Shown here: positions 27,387-37,672 of the stretch, piece by piece
Numbering within the stretch: position 1 is the stretch's first letter
Layout of the letters: each line of letters opens with the position of its first letter
Origin: Streptomyces sp. NBC_00259
GTDB taxonomy: Bacteria > Actinomycetota > Actinomycetes > Streptomycetales > Streptomycetaceae
Direction of reading: 5' to 3'
Assembly (NCBI RefSeq): GCF_036181745.1
Contig: NZ_CP108080.1
Location: 1,178,001 to 1,242,000 of the forward strand
DNA length: 64,000 nt
The notes under the pieces: generated by a model
Databases searched by the model: none
Seen by the model: only the letters and a program-made list of their open reading frames with translations
What the model was told of the DNA's origin: nothing
Made by a program: the position numbers and the translations under genes

Positions 27387-28199
27387 TTAGCGGACGAGCG
27401 ACGCGTACAGGCCGGGACGGCGGTCGCGCAGGTACGGGTTGTCGGCGCGGGAGGCGGCCAGGAGGGCCGGGTCGGCGTCACCGGTCACCAGCTCCTCGCC
27501 GTAGCCGGCCCGGGCCCTGGTGACACCGTCGGGGCCGGCGAGGCAGCTGAGCCCGGCGAAGTCGAACTCGCCCTCGGGGCCGGTCCGGTTGGCGTACGCC
27601 ACGTACATCTGGCTCTCGAAGGCGCGGGCCGGAAGGAGCTTCTCGGCGACGAACCGGAAGGGGTTCATCAGCGCGGTCGGCACCGCCAGCAGGTCGGTGC
27701 CGGCGAGCGCGTGGGCGCGCACGTTCTCCGGGAACTCGACGTCGTAGCAGATCAGCAGGCCGACGCGGAGGCCACCGAGGTCGGCCTGGACGACGGGCTC
27801 GTCACCGGGCGTGAACCACTCCTGCTCGAAGCAGCCGAAGAGGTGGGTCTTGCGGTAGTTCGCGAGGCGGGCGCCGTCGGGGCCGATCAGCTGCGCCGCG
27901 TTGTACACCCGCTCCTCGTCGGCGCCGGTGCCGCGCTCGGGGTAGCCGTGGAGGACGGCGATTCCGTGCCGTACGGCGATCTCGGCGACGGCCTCGGCCG
28001 AGGGGCCGTCGGCGGGCTCCGCGAGGCGGGGTACGTCGGCGCCGATCGCGTAGCCGGTGAGGAACATCTCCGGGCAGACGAGGAGGCCGGCGCCGCCCGC
28101 CGCGGCCTGCGCGGCGCGGGTGTCGAGGATCTCGAGGTTCTTCGCGATGTCGCCGGGGGTCCCGGAGCTCTGGAGCAGGGCGGTGCGCAGCGGCGGCAT
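27387..28199 (-). CDS. davA: nitrilase-superfamily amidase, 5-aminopentanamidase-like (DavA type)
   Basis: A 270-residue carbon-nitrogen hydrolase with a complete catalytic triad: Glu44 in CPEMFLTGY, Lys117 in NYRKTHLFG and Cys151 in LLICYDVEFPE. Sequence along the chain resembles P. putida DavA (CPEMFLTGY-IG, HGYPERG, YRKTHLFG, ICYD-EFPEN). The expected reaction is hydrolysis of 5-aminovaleramide to 5-aminovalerate plus ammonia, the step after DavB. The gene lies 40 bases upstream of davB in the same orientation. Alternative substrates such as indole-3-acetamide are possible if the neighbour acts on tryptophan. Repeated GTTGCG half-sites lie upstream (28286-28345). Confidence 0.83.
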   Translation of the reverse strand: MPPLRTALLQSSGTPGDIAKNLEILDTRAAQAAAGGAGLLVCPEMFLTGYAIGADVPRLAEPADGPSAEAVAEIAVRHGIAVLHGYPERGTGADEERVYNAAQLIGPDGARLANYRKTHLFGCFEQEWFTPGDEPVVQADLGGLRVGLLICYDVEFPENVRAHALAGTDLLAVPTALMNPFRFVAEKLLPARAFESQMYVAYANRTGPEGEFDFAGLSCLAGPDGVTRARAGYGEELVTGDADPALLAASRADNPYLRDRRPGLYASLVR

Positions 28200-28285
28200 G
28201 GACCTACCTCGGAAGGGGTGTGGTGGGTGTCAGGACGACGTCAAAACGGTACGTTCCGGCCGTTGGCCGGGACAAGGCGGGACCG

Positions 28286-28345
28286 TTGCGTTCCGAGACT
28301 CGATCCGTTGCGCGATTGCCCCGTCGGGCGGCGATTCGTTGCGCA
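28286..28345 (-). promoter_or_regulatory. cluster of GTTGCG half-sites upstream of the dav genes
   Basis: GTTGCG occurs at about 28285, 28307 and 28338, the last as GTTGCGCA, in the 200-base space before davA. The same core appears as a perfect palindrome before the permease (30513-30528). This is a reasonable candidate array for the Lrp-type regulator encoded next door. No experimental site is known to me. Confidence 0.4.
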
Positions 28346-28400
28346 TCCCCGGCGGGAGGTCCGCTCCGGCCGGGGCCGGGGTCCTTCGCCGACCGGGCGA

Positions 28401-28856
28401 CTACGCAGGGGCGCCCGAGGAGAACCGCCTGAGCAGCGGGGACAGCACCAGCACGGACTTGGTCCGTTCCACGAAGGGCTCGCCGGCGATGCGCTCCAGC
28501 ACGCGCTCGAAGTGGCGCATGTCGGAGGCGAAGACCTGGACGATCGCGTCCGCCTCCCCGGTGACGGTGGAGGCGGACGCGACTTCCGGATACCGCGCGA
28601 GGCCACGCTTGATGGACTCGGGCGAGGTGTTGCTGCGGCAGTAGATCTCGATGTAGCCCTCGGTCTCCCAGCCCATGGCGGCCGGGTCGACCCGGACGGT
28701 GAAGCCGGTGATGGCTCCCTCCGCCCGGAGCCTGTCCACGCGCCGCTTCACGGCGGGCGCGGACAGGCCGACGAGCGATCCGATGTCGGCGTAGGAACGG
28801 CGGGCGTCCTCGGCGAGGGCGTGGACGATGCGTTCGTCGAGATCGTTCAGTCGCAC
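28401..28856 (-). CDS. Lrp/AsnC-family transcriptional regulator
   Basis: A 151-residue feast/famine regulator. The N-terminal winged HTH (about 5-55) reads LNDLDERIVHALAEDARRSYADIGSLVGLSAPAVKRRVDRL, and the C-terminal RAM ligand-binding domain follows (GYIEIYCRSNTSPESIKRGLARYPEVASASTVTGEADAIVQVFASD). The GTG at 28856 gives the standard N-terminus; there is no good ribosome site, so translation is probably coupled to the permease that ends 10 bases upstream. Location between a cationic amino-acid permease and the dav genes suggests lysine or a relative as effector. That is inference. Confidence 0.88.
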   Translation of the reverse strand: MRLNDLDERIVHALAEDARRSYADIGSLVGLSAPAVKRRVDRLRAEGAITGFTVRVDPAAMGWETEGYIEIYCRSNTSPESIKRGLARYPEVASASTVTGEADAIVQVFASDMRHFERVLERIAGEPFVERTKSVLVLSPLLRRFSSGAPA

Positions 28857-28866
28857 AGGGGGTGGA

Positions 28867-30333
28867 TCACTTCTCTGCTGTTGCCAACCGGGAGCGGCCG
28901 AGGCCGTACAGGAAGTAGAACACGAGCCCGGCGACCATCCAGCCACCGAACCACACCCAGGTGATGGCCGGGAGGCTGAACATCATGTAGGCGCAGAAAC
29001 CGAAGCCGAGGATCGGGGTGATCGGGAACAGCATCACCTTGAAGGTCCGGTTCATGTCGGGCCGCTTGTAGCGCAGGAGGATCACGGCGACGTTGACCAG
29101 CGCGAAGGCGAACAGCGTGCCGATGCTCGTGGCGTTGGCCAGCTCACCCAGCGGGATGAAGGCCGCGAGAGCGCCGCAGAACAGCGAGACGATCACGGTG
29201 TTGGCGCGCGGGGCGCCGGTCTTCTCGTTCACCTTGGCGAACACCTTGGGCACGAGCCCGTCGCGGGACATCGCGAAGAGGATGCGGGTCTGGCCGTACA
29301 GCACGGCGAAGACGACGCTGGCGATGGCGACGACCGCGCCCGCGGCGAGCACGACGCCCCAGAAGCTCTGGCCGGTGACGTCCTTCATGATCTGCGCGAG
29401 CGCCGCCTCCGTGCCCTCGAAGTCCTGCCACGGCATGGCGCCGACGGCGACGAGCGCGACCAGGCAGTAGAGGACGGTGACGATGAGCAGCGACAGCATG
29501 ATGGCGCGCGGCAGGTCCTTCTTCGGGTTCTTGGCCTCTTCACCCGCGGTGGAGGCGGCGTCGAAGCCGATGTACGAGAAGAACAGGGTGGCCGCGGCGG
29601 CGCTGATCCCGGTGACGCCGAGCGGGGCGAGCGGGGCGTAGTTGCCGGCCTTGATGCCCATGAAGCCGATGCCGATGAAGAGCACCAGCGTCACGATCTT
29701 GACCATGACCATGATCGTGTTGACGCGGGCGCTCTCCTTGGCGCCGCCCATCAGGAACACCATGGCGAGCAGCACCACGACGAGCGCGGGGAGGTTGATG
29801 AAACCGCCCTCGCCGAGCGGCGCGGACACCGCCTCGGGGATCGTCACGCCTATCGTGCCGTCGAGCAGCTCGTTGAGGTACTCGCCCCAGCCGACGGCGA
29901 CGGCCGCGACGGAGACGCCGTACTCCAGCACCAGGCACCAGCCGCAGACCCAGGCGACCAGCTCGCCCATGGTGGCGTAGGAGTACGAGTACGAGGAGCC
30001 GGAGACGGGGACGGCTCCGGCCAGCTCCGCGTACGACAGGGCCGAGAACAGCGCGGTCAGGCCCGCGACGACGAAGGAGATCGCCACCGCCGGCCCGGCC
30101 AGCGGAGTGGCCTCGCCGAGGACGACGAAGATGCCGGTGCCGAGGGTGGCACCGATGCTGATCATCGTCAGCTGCCACATGGTGAGCGAGCGGCGGAGGG
30201 TGCCGCCCTCGCCCTGCCCGCCCTCGGCGACGAGCTGCTCTACGGGCTTGCGCCGCATCAGCCGGGCTCCGAGCCCGAGAGCGGGGCCGCCGGGGTCCCG
30301 CTGGGGGGTGACGGGGGGCGCTGCGTCCAACAC
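28867..30333 (-). CDS. APC-family amino acid permease, cationic amino-acid transporter type
   Basis: A 488-residue, 12-13-helix permease of the cationic amino acid transporter (CAT) branch of the APC superfamily. The opening helices read TLRRSLTMWQLTMISIGATLGTGIFVVLGEA, where GATLGTGIF is the substrate-binding unwound part of helix 1. FFSYIGFDAASTAGEEAKNPKKDLPRAI is the CAT hallmark, and GQTRILFAMSRDGL is also typical. Lysine, arginine or ornithine are the likely substrates. The GTG at 30333 follows AAGGAGCC. It leads a unit with the Lrp gene and sits downstream of a TTGCGCA palindrome. Confidence 0.9.
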   Translation of the reverse strand: MLDAAPPVTPQRDPGGPALGLGARLMRRKPVEQLVAEGGQGEGGTLRRSLTMWQLTMISIGATLGTGIFVVLGEATPLAGPAVAISFVVAGLTALFSALSYAELAGAVPVSGSSYSYSYATMGELVAWVCGWCLVLEYGVSVAAVAVGWGEYLNELLDGTIGVTIPEAVSAPLGEGGFINLPALVVVLLAMVFLMGGAKESARVNTIMVMVKIVTLVLFIGIGFMGIKAGNYAPLAPLGVTGISAAAATLFFSYIGFDAASTAGEEAKNPKKDLPRAIMLSLLIVTVLYCLVALVAVGAMPWQDFEGTEAALAQIMKDVTGQSFWGVVLAAGAVVAIASVVFAVLYGQTRILFAMSRDGLVPKVFAKVNEKTGAPRANTVIVSLFCGALAAFIPLGELANATSIGTLFAFALVNVAVILLRYKRPDMNRTFKVMLFPITPILGFGFCAYMMFSLPAITWVWFGGWMVAGLVFYFLYGLGRSRLATAEK

Positions 30334-30512
30334 TGGGGAGGCTCCTTATCGCTGCCTGTCGGTGAGGCGGCGACCGGAGGCGACCCCTGGGCGCGGACGC
30401 GGCTGAGCGCAGCGCGAAGCGCGGGGGGATCGCCGAGCAGACGGTCCCCGCCACTCCACGTACTAAGCGAGGACCTTACGAGGTTCGCGTTCCCGACCGT
30501 AATGCATGAGCT

Positions 30513-30528
30513 TTGCGCACCTGCGCAA
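30513..30528. promoter_or_regulatory. candidate Lrp operator palindrome
   Basis: TTGCGCA (30513-30519), two bases, TGCGCAA (30522-30528) is a perfect palindrome in the leader of the permease-lrp unit, 180 bases before the GTG. The half-site core recurs upstream of davA. Lrp/AsnC proteins bind such short palindromes as octamers. Confidence 0.45.
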
Positions 30529-30585
30529 GATCGTTGCGTACTCGGGGCGGCCGCGGGGGAACGTTGCACGGCCGCGCAAAAGTCT

Positions 30586-30966
30586 TCAGATCTCGCGGAG
30601 ACGGTCGGCGATCTCGCGCAGCAGGGACGGGTCGTGCGTGCCCTGCCGGGCGGTCGGGGCGCAGATCCGGACCAGCCCCGCCTCGACGAGGTCGGCGAGC
30701 AGGACGCGGACGACCGTGAGCGGCAGGTCGGCGTCCGCCGCGACCTCGGCGACCGGCCGCGGCGCGCGGCGGACCAGTCGCAGCAGCGCACTGCGGGCGT
30801 GGTCGAGCCCTGGCTCGGGCCGTTCGTCGGCGTCGTCCCGTTCCACGGCCGTGACCAGCGACATCAGATCGATGTGATGGTCCGCGGCGGGACGGGTCCG
30901 GCCCCGGGTCACGGTGTACGGCCGCACCATCGACCCGGTCTCGTCCTCGTACCAGTGATCGTTCAC
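30586..30966 (-). CDS. DUF742 protein (conservon CvnC type)
   Basis: A 126-residue DUF742 protein, the third component of streptomycete conservons. It has the usual acidic WYEDETGSMVRPYTVTRGRTRP start and a winged-helix-like C-terminal part (ARSALLRLVRRAPRPVAEVAADADLPLTVVRVLLADLVEAGLV). In characterised conservons CvnC works with the roadblock protein and a small GTPase at the membrane sensor. The GTG at 30966 lies only 4 bases after the cvnB stop codon with no ribosome site, so it is translationally coupled. No GTPase gene follows: the next gene is the amino-acid permease. Confidence 0.88.
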   Translation of the reverse strand: MNDHWYEDETGSMVRPYTVTRGRTRPAADHHIDLMSLVTAVERDDADERPEPGLDHARSALLRLVRRAPRPVAEVAADADLPLTVVRVLLADLVEAGLVRICAPTARQGTHDPSLLREIADRLREI

Positions 30967-30970
30967 GGGT

Positions 30971-31453
30971 CTATGCGCCGGTGGCGTCGACGGCCTCGGT
31001 GGACTCGGTGGATCCGGTGGACTCGGTGGATCCGGTGACGGAGCGCGCGGGGACGGTCATGTGCCGGCCGACCCGCTTGACCAGGAGCGTCATTTCGTGG
31101 GCGAGCTGTCCGACGTCCGTCCGGACGTCGCTGAGCACGGCGAGGCGGCTGCCGTCCCCGGCGGGGGTGATGAAGAGATACGCCCCGTCGAGCATGACCA
31201 TGGTCTGCCGGACCTTCCCGGCCGCGAATCGGGAACCGGCTTCCTTGGCGAGGCTGTGGAAGCCCGCGCACACGGCGGACAGATGCTCGACGTCCCGTGC
31301 GGGCATGCCGCGGGAGGCGCAGGTGACCAGGCCGTCCGCGGTCAGCAGCACGGCCTGCCGGACGTGATCGGTCCTGGCCAGCAGATCGTCGAGCAGCCAG
31401 CCGAGATCGCCCGCGGCGGTCCCCGCCGGCTCTCTGTCGTGCGGCTCAGCCAT
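30971..31453 (-). CDS. roadblock/LC7-domain protein (conservon CvnB type)
   Basis: A 160-residue protein whose residues 10-125 form a roadblock/LC7 fold (LGWLLDDLLARTDHVRQAVLLTADGLVTCASRGM, AVCAGFHSLAKEAGSRF, MVMLDGAYLFITPAGDGSRLAVL), the GTPase-regulating platform of conservons. The C-terminus is a low-complexity STESTGSTEST tail encoded by an 18-base perfect tandem duplication. The ATG at 31453 overlaps the sensor gene's end by 8 bases. The partner GTPase is not encoded here. Confidence 0.9.
   Translation of the reverse strand: MAEPHDREPAGTAAGDLGWLLDDLLARTDHVRQAVLLTADGLVTCASRGMPARDVEHLSAVCAGFHSLAKEAGSRFAAGKVRQTMVMLDGAYLFITPAGDGSRLAVLSDVRTDVGQLAHEMTLLVKRVGRHMTVPARSVTGSTESTGSTESTEAVDATGA
30998..31033. 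repeat. 18-bp perfect tandem duplication in the cvnB 3' end
   Basis: GGTGGACTCGGTGGATCC occurs at 30998-31015 and again at 31016-31033. On the coding strand it encodes the Ser/Thr/Gly repeats near the C-terminus of the roadblock protein and keeps the frame. Confidence 0.85.
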
Positions 31454-33890
31454 GGTCGCCCGTCCCTTCGTCGTTCGTACTCTCGCGCCCGGCCGGGCCG
31501 GCCTTCCGCCCCCGGTCGAGCCCCCGCTGAAACGCCCCGAAGATCGCCCGCATCTCCTCCGCGCCGACCTCCCGCTCGGGTCCCTCCGGCTCCGTGGGCC
31601 CGTCCCGCAGCGGCGCGGCGAGCGAGGCCTGCCGGATCCTGGTGGGCAGCACCCGCGGCCGGGCGCCGGCGCCCGGCCCGCCGCTGTCCTGCGGGGGCGC
31701 CGGCGCATCGCCCTCGACGCCGCCCTCGACGCCGGCCCGCGGCCCGGACTCGCCGCCGTCACGCGGCTGTGCCGGGAGCGGGCGGTGTCGCGTGCGGGTG
31801 GGGAGCGCGGACTGCCCGTTGTCCGGCCCGATGCCCCCGCCGTGCGGGGAGGCCTTCCGTGCAGGCAGGGCGCGGACGACGGCGCCGGCCGCGGCAGTCG
31901 GCGTGGGCTCCGGCGCAGGCGCAGGCGCAGGTACGGGAGCCGGAGCCGATCCGGGGGCCGGGCCGGGGTCCGGGGCCGTGATCGCGTTCGGCAGGAGCAC
32001 CACCGCCGTGGTGCCGCCGTACGGGGAGCGCGTGAGCGTGACGGTGATGCCGTGGCGCGCGGCGAGGCGGCCGACGATGTACAGGCCGAGGCGCTCGTCC
32101 TGGACCGGGTCGAAGTCACCGGGGCGGGCGAGGGTGCGGTGGGCCTCGGCGAGTTCGTCGGCGTCCATGCCGAGGCCGCGGTCGTCGATCTCCAGGACGA
32201 AACCGTTGCGTGCGGCGCCGGTGCGCATCGTCACCTGGGTGTGCGGCGGGGAGAACGCCGCCGCGTTCTCGACGAGTTCGGCGACGAGGTGCACCACGTC
32301 CGCCACCGCGTCCGCGCCGACCCCCACCGCCGGCATCGGCGGCACCACGACCCGGGCGTAGTCCTCGATCTCGCCGACCGCCGCGGCCACGACGTCCACG
32401 AGCGGCACCGGCGCCCGCCACCGCCGCCCGGGCGCCGCGCCCGACAGGATGATCAGGCCCTCCGCGTGGCGCCGCATCCGGGTCGTCAGATGGTCGATCC
32501 GGAAGAGGTCCTCCAGCGTGTCCGGGTCCGTCGTACGCCGCTCCAGCGTGTCGACGAGCTTCGACTGCCGGTGCACCAGCGCCTGGTTGCGTCGCGCGAT
32601 GTTCAGCAGCACGGCGAAGATCCCGCGCCGCAGCGTCGCCTGCTTCACGGCGGCCTCGACGGCCGCCCGCCGGGCCGCGTTCAGCGCCCGCCCGACCTGC
32701 GCGATCTCGTCCGGCTCCCGGTCGCCGTCGCCGAAGTCCAGCGGAGGCGCCGCCGCGGCCGCGTCGACGTCCTCGCCCGCGCCGAGCCGTTCCATCACCT
32801 CGGGCAGCTGACGGGTCGCGAGCACGTCCGCCGCGTCCCGCAGTTCCTCCAGCCGCCGTGCGATCCGCCGTCCCGCGCCGACCGAGAGCCAGATCGACAG
32901 CCCGACGGCGATCAGGCCGACGACACCGACGACGGCCGCCTTGACCATCTCGCGGTAGGCGAAGGCCCGCCCGCGCTCGGCCGCGTTGAGCGCGGAGTCG
33001 GTGCACAGCAGCATGTAGCGCTTGACCGCGCGGTCGGTCGTGGTCCGCCAGGACTCGGAGGCCATGGCCTCGCCCGCGTTCGCCGCACCCGCCCGCAGCA
33101 GGGTGTCCTCACCCGACGTCAGCGCCCGGTACTCGGCGGTGCGCTGGAAGTCCGTGAACAGCTCGCGCGAGTCGGCGGGCAGATCGGCGACGTACGTACG
33201 GTGGAAGACGCGCCGGTCCTCGATCGTCGCGGTGAGCGTGTCGTACTGGCTGTCGGTGAGGTTGCCCGCGGCGCGGGCACCGGCGACGAGCGCGTCCTCC
33301 CGGGACACGAACTCCCGCACCCGCACCAGCTCCACCACGACCTGCGCCTCCCGGGCGAGCTGTCCGGCCTGCAGGGCGGTGAGCTGGGACTGCACATCGA
33401 AGGTGGGCTCGACGATCGTGGTGTACGCGTCGACGGCCTCGTTCCAGGAGATCCGCCGGTCGACGACCCGCTCCCGCAGACCGTCGAGCCGCGCGGCCGC
33501 ACCGTCCATGGCGTCCAGCGACTGCCGCTGCCGCGCCGAGAGGTCCTCGCGCCGCTCCTGGTCGCCGATCGCGTCGCGCATGGCCTCGACGGCGCGATCG
33601 GTCGAGCGCTGCTGGTCCAGCAGCGCCGCGGCGTCGGCCGCGCCGCCGTTGCGCTGTCCGGCTCCCAGATACGCGGCGGCGAGCCGGCGCTCGATCTGGA
33701 TCTGCCCCACGGCCGTGTCGACGGGCGTGCCGAAGCCCTCGTAGATGCTCTGGAGCCGGATCAGGGCCCGGAGATCCCCCGTCACCGACACCATGGCGAA
33801 GCTCCACAGCGTCATCAGGGCGACGACCGGGAGGACGGTGAGGGCCACGATCCGGCCACGGATCGTGGGACGGCGCAGTCGCCGGCGCAT
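31446..33890 (-). CDS. nitrate/nitrite-sensing-domain histidine kinase-like sensor (conservon CvnA type)
   Basis: An 814-residue membrane sensor. Helix 1 (about 12-34, IVALTVLPVVALMTLWSFAM), a helical extracellular NIT domain (about 40-290), helix 2 (about 300-322, VGVVGLIAVGLSIWLSV), a HAMP-like segment (RRIARRLEELRDAADVLA), a coiled region and a GHKL ATPase domain (about 520-640, ELVENAAAFSPPHTQV as N-box, DRGLGMDADEL as G1). A long Pro/Ala-rich tail follows, with an ADP-like GTTAVVLLPN strand at its start. The phospho-acceptor region RNQALVHRQSKLVDTLERR is conserved in CvnA proteins. It heads the cvnA-B-C unit; nitrate or nitrite sensing is inferred from the NIT domain. Confidence 0.9.
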   Translation of the reverse strand: MRRRLRRPTIRGRIVALTVLPVVALMTLWSFAMVSVTGDLRALIRLQSIYEGFGTPVDTAVGQIQIERRLAAAYLGAGQRNGGAADAAALLDQQRSTDRAVEAMRDAIGDQERREDLSARQRQSLDAMDGAAARLDGLRERVVDRRISWNEAVDAYTTIVEPTFDVQSQLTALQAGQLAREAQVVVELVRVREFVSREDALVAGARAAGNLTDSQYDTLTATIEDRRVFHRTYVADLPADSRELFTDFQRTAEYRALTSGEDTLLRAGAANAGEAMASESWRTTTDRAVKRYMLLCTDSALNAAERGRAFAYREMVKAAVVGVVGLIAVGLSIWLSVGAGRRIARRLEELRDAADVLATRQLPEVMERLGAGEDVDAAAAAPPLDFGDGDREPDEIAQVGRALNAARRAAVEAAVKQATLRRGIFAVLLNIARRNQALVHRQSKLVDTLERRTTDPDTLEDLFRIDHLTTRMRRHAEGLIILSGAAPGRRWRAPVPLVDVVAAAVGEIEDYARVVVPPMPAVGVGADAVADVVHLVAELVENAAAFSPPHTQVTMRTGAARNGFVLEIDDRGLGMDADELAEAHRTLARPGDFDPVQDERLGLYIVGRLAARHGITVTLTRSPYGGTTAVVLLPNAITAPDPGPAPGSAPAPVPAPAPAPEPTPTAAAGAVVRALPARKASPHGGGIGPDNGQSALPTRTRHRPLPAQPRDGGESGPRAGVEGGVEGDAPAPPQDSGGPGAGARPRVLPTRIRQASLAAPLRDGPTEPEGPEREVGAEEMRAIFGAFQRGLDRGRKAGPAGRESTNDEGTGDHG

Positions 33891-34147
33891 GGACTCCCCA
33901 GGACGTTCGGGACAAGCGGTCAGCGGCTGGTTACCGACCGGTAGGGGCAGTCAAGCTACGCGATCCGTCATGGATGGCGCAATGCTCCCGCCGGTAACGC
34001 CCGTAGCCGTTACCGGCGCTGGTCATTGACACTTCGTCAGCTCTGCTGCACGGTGCCGCGCAGCCGCCGGCATCGGGGACGGCAGGCAGGACCTCGCGGC
34101 GGCGGGGTAGGAGTGAGGTTCCCGTACCCGACGATCGGAGGACCCAC

Positions 34148-35140
34148 GTGACGCCGGACGCCACCTGGCTCGATCCCGCACCGTTTCTGCGCGGCGTGGC
34201 CTGGTGCGACGGCGTGCGCACGGTGCGGGCCGACCCCGGCGACACCGCCCGGCTGCCCTGGGACACGTGCGAGCGTGCGGCGCTGCCCGTCGGCGTACGG
34301 CTGGAGTTCACCGCGCCGGACGGCGCGCGGGCGGTCGAACTGCGCTACCGGGCCCGGGTGCCTGGCCCGACGGACGCACTGCGCGATCTCGCGCACTGCT
34401 TCGCCCTGTGGCAGGGCGACCGCTGCCTGCACGAGTCGTTCACCGAGCCGGCCGAGGAGGCCACGGTGACGATCGCCCTGCCGGCCGGCCCCGGCCCGTT
34501 CACCATCCATCCGCCCGAGTCCCAGTCCCCGGTGATCCTCGGACTGCGCGGGCTCGGCGGGACGGTGACTCCCGCGCCCCGACAGCCCCGATGGCTGGTC
34601 CACGGCGACTCGATCACGGAAGGCTGGTGGTCCACCCGGCCCGCCCACTCCTGGCCCGCGACCGCCGGCCGGGCCCTCGGCCTCGACTGCGTGAACCTCG
34701 GGTACGCGGGCGCGGCACGCGGCGAGCTGCCGACCGCCCAGCAGCTCGCGGCGCTCCCCGCCGAGCTGCTGACGCTCGCCTTCGGCACCAACTGCTGGTC
34801 GTCCGTGCCGTATTCGGCCCCCCTGCTGTACGAGACGACGCGTGCCTTCGTCACCCTCGTCCGCGAGGGCCACCCCGCGACGCCGCTGCTGCTGGTCTCC
34901 CCCGTGCTGCGCCCGGACGCCGAGTCGACGCGCAACGCCCTGGGCGCCACACTCGCCGAGCTCCGTGCGGCGATGGAGGAGGCGGCCCGCGACCTGGCCG
35001 CCGCGGGCGACAAGCACCTGACGTTGCTGCCGGGCAGGGACCTGCTCACTCCGGACGACCTGGCGGACGGGCTCCACCCGAACGACGCGGGCCACGCCCG
35101 CCTCGCGGCCGCCGTGGTGAGCGCGCTGGGTCGTGTCTGA
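34148..35140 (+). CDS. SGNH/GDSL hydrolase (esterase) with N-terminal beta domain
   Basis: A 330-residue predicted carbohydrate or lipid esterase without a signal peptide. Residues about 1-140 form a beta-rich accessory domain, as in CE2-like esterases. The SGNH core runs from about 148: block I HGDSITEG (Ser155), block II with Gly in NLGYAGAARGE, block III GTNCW and block V DGLHPND with the catalytic Asp/His. The GTG at 34148 follows GGAGGA. It is separated from guaB1 by a bidirectional hairpin. Confidence 0.87.
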   Translation: MTPDATWLDPAPFLRGVAWCDGVRTVRADPGDTARLPWDTCERAALPVGVRLEFTAPDGARAVELRYRARVPGPTDALRDLAHCFALWQGDRCLHESFTEPAEEATVTIALPAGPGPFTIHPPESQSPVILGLRGLGGTVTPAPRQPRWLVHGDSITEGWWSTRPAHSWPATAGRALGLDCVNLGYAGAARGELPTAQQLAALPAELLTLAFGTNCWSSVPYSAPLLYETTRAFVTLVREGHPATPLLLVSPVLRPDAESTRNALGATLAELRAAMEEAARDLAAAGDKHLTLLPGRDLLTPDDLADGLHPNDAGHARLAAAVVSALGRV

Positions 35141-35167
35141 CGAATGGCGCCGTCCACGCGCCAAAAA

Positions 35168-35211
35168 CGCCTCAGGGGCCGCACCGGTGATCCGGCGCGG
35201 CCCCTGAGGCG
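35168..35211. terminator. bidirectional terminator, esterase / guaB1
   Basis: A 15-base perfect inverted repeat (35168-35182 with 35197-35211) lies between two convergent stop codons and is preceded by AAAAA on the left. Confidence 0.88.
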
Positions 35212-35220
35212 AGTGACGTG

Positions 35221-37603
<2,383 letters not shown>

Positions 37604-37672
37604 GCCGCCGATGCTGTCACGCCCGGGTGGCGAAGACGGTGAGGATCGGTCCCCGCGGGTAGGGAATGCCCC

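Noticed and set aside
31452..33944. 830-residue forward frame across the sensor gene
   Set aside because: Antisense shadow of the NIT-HAMP-ATPase protein; no domains and no ribosome site.
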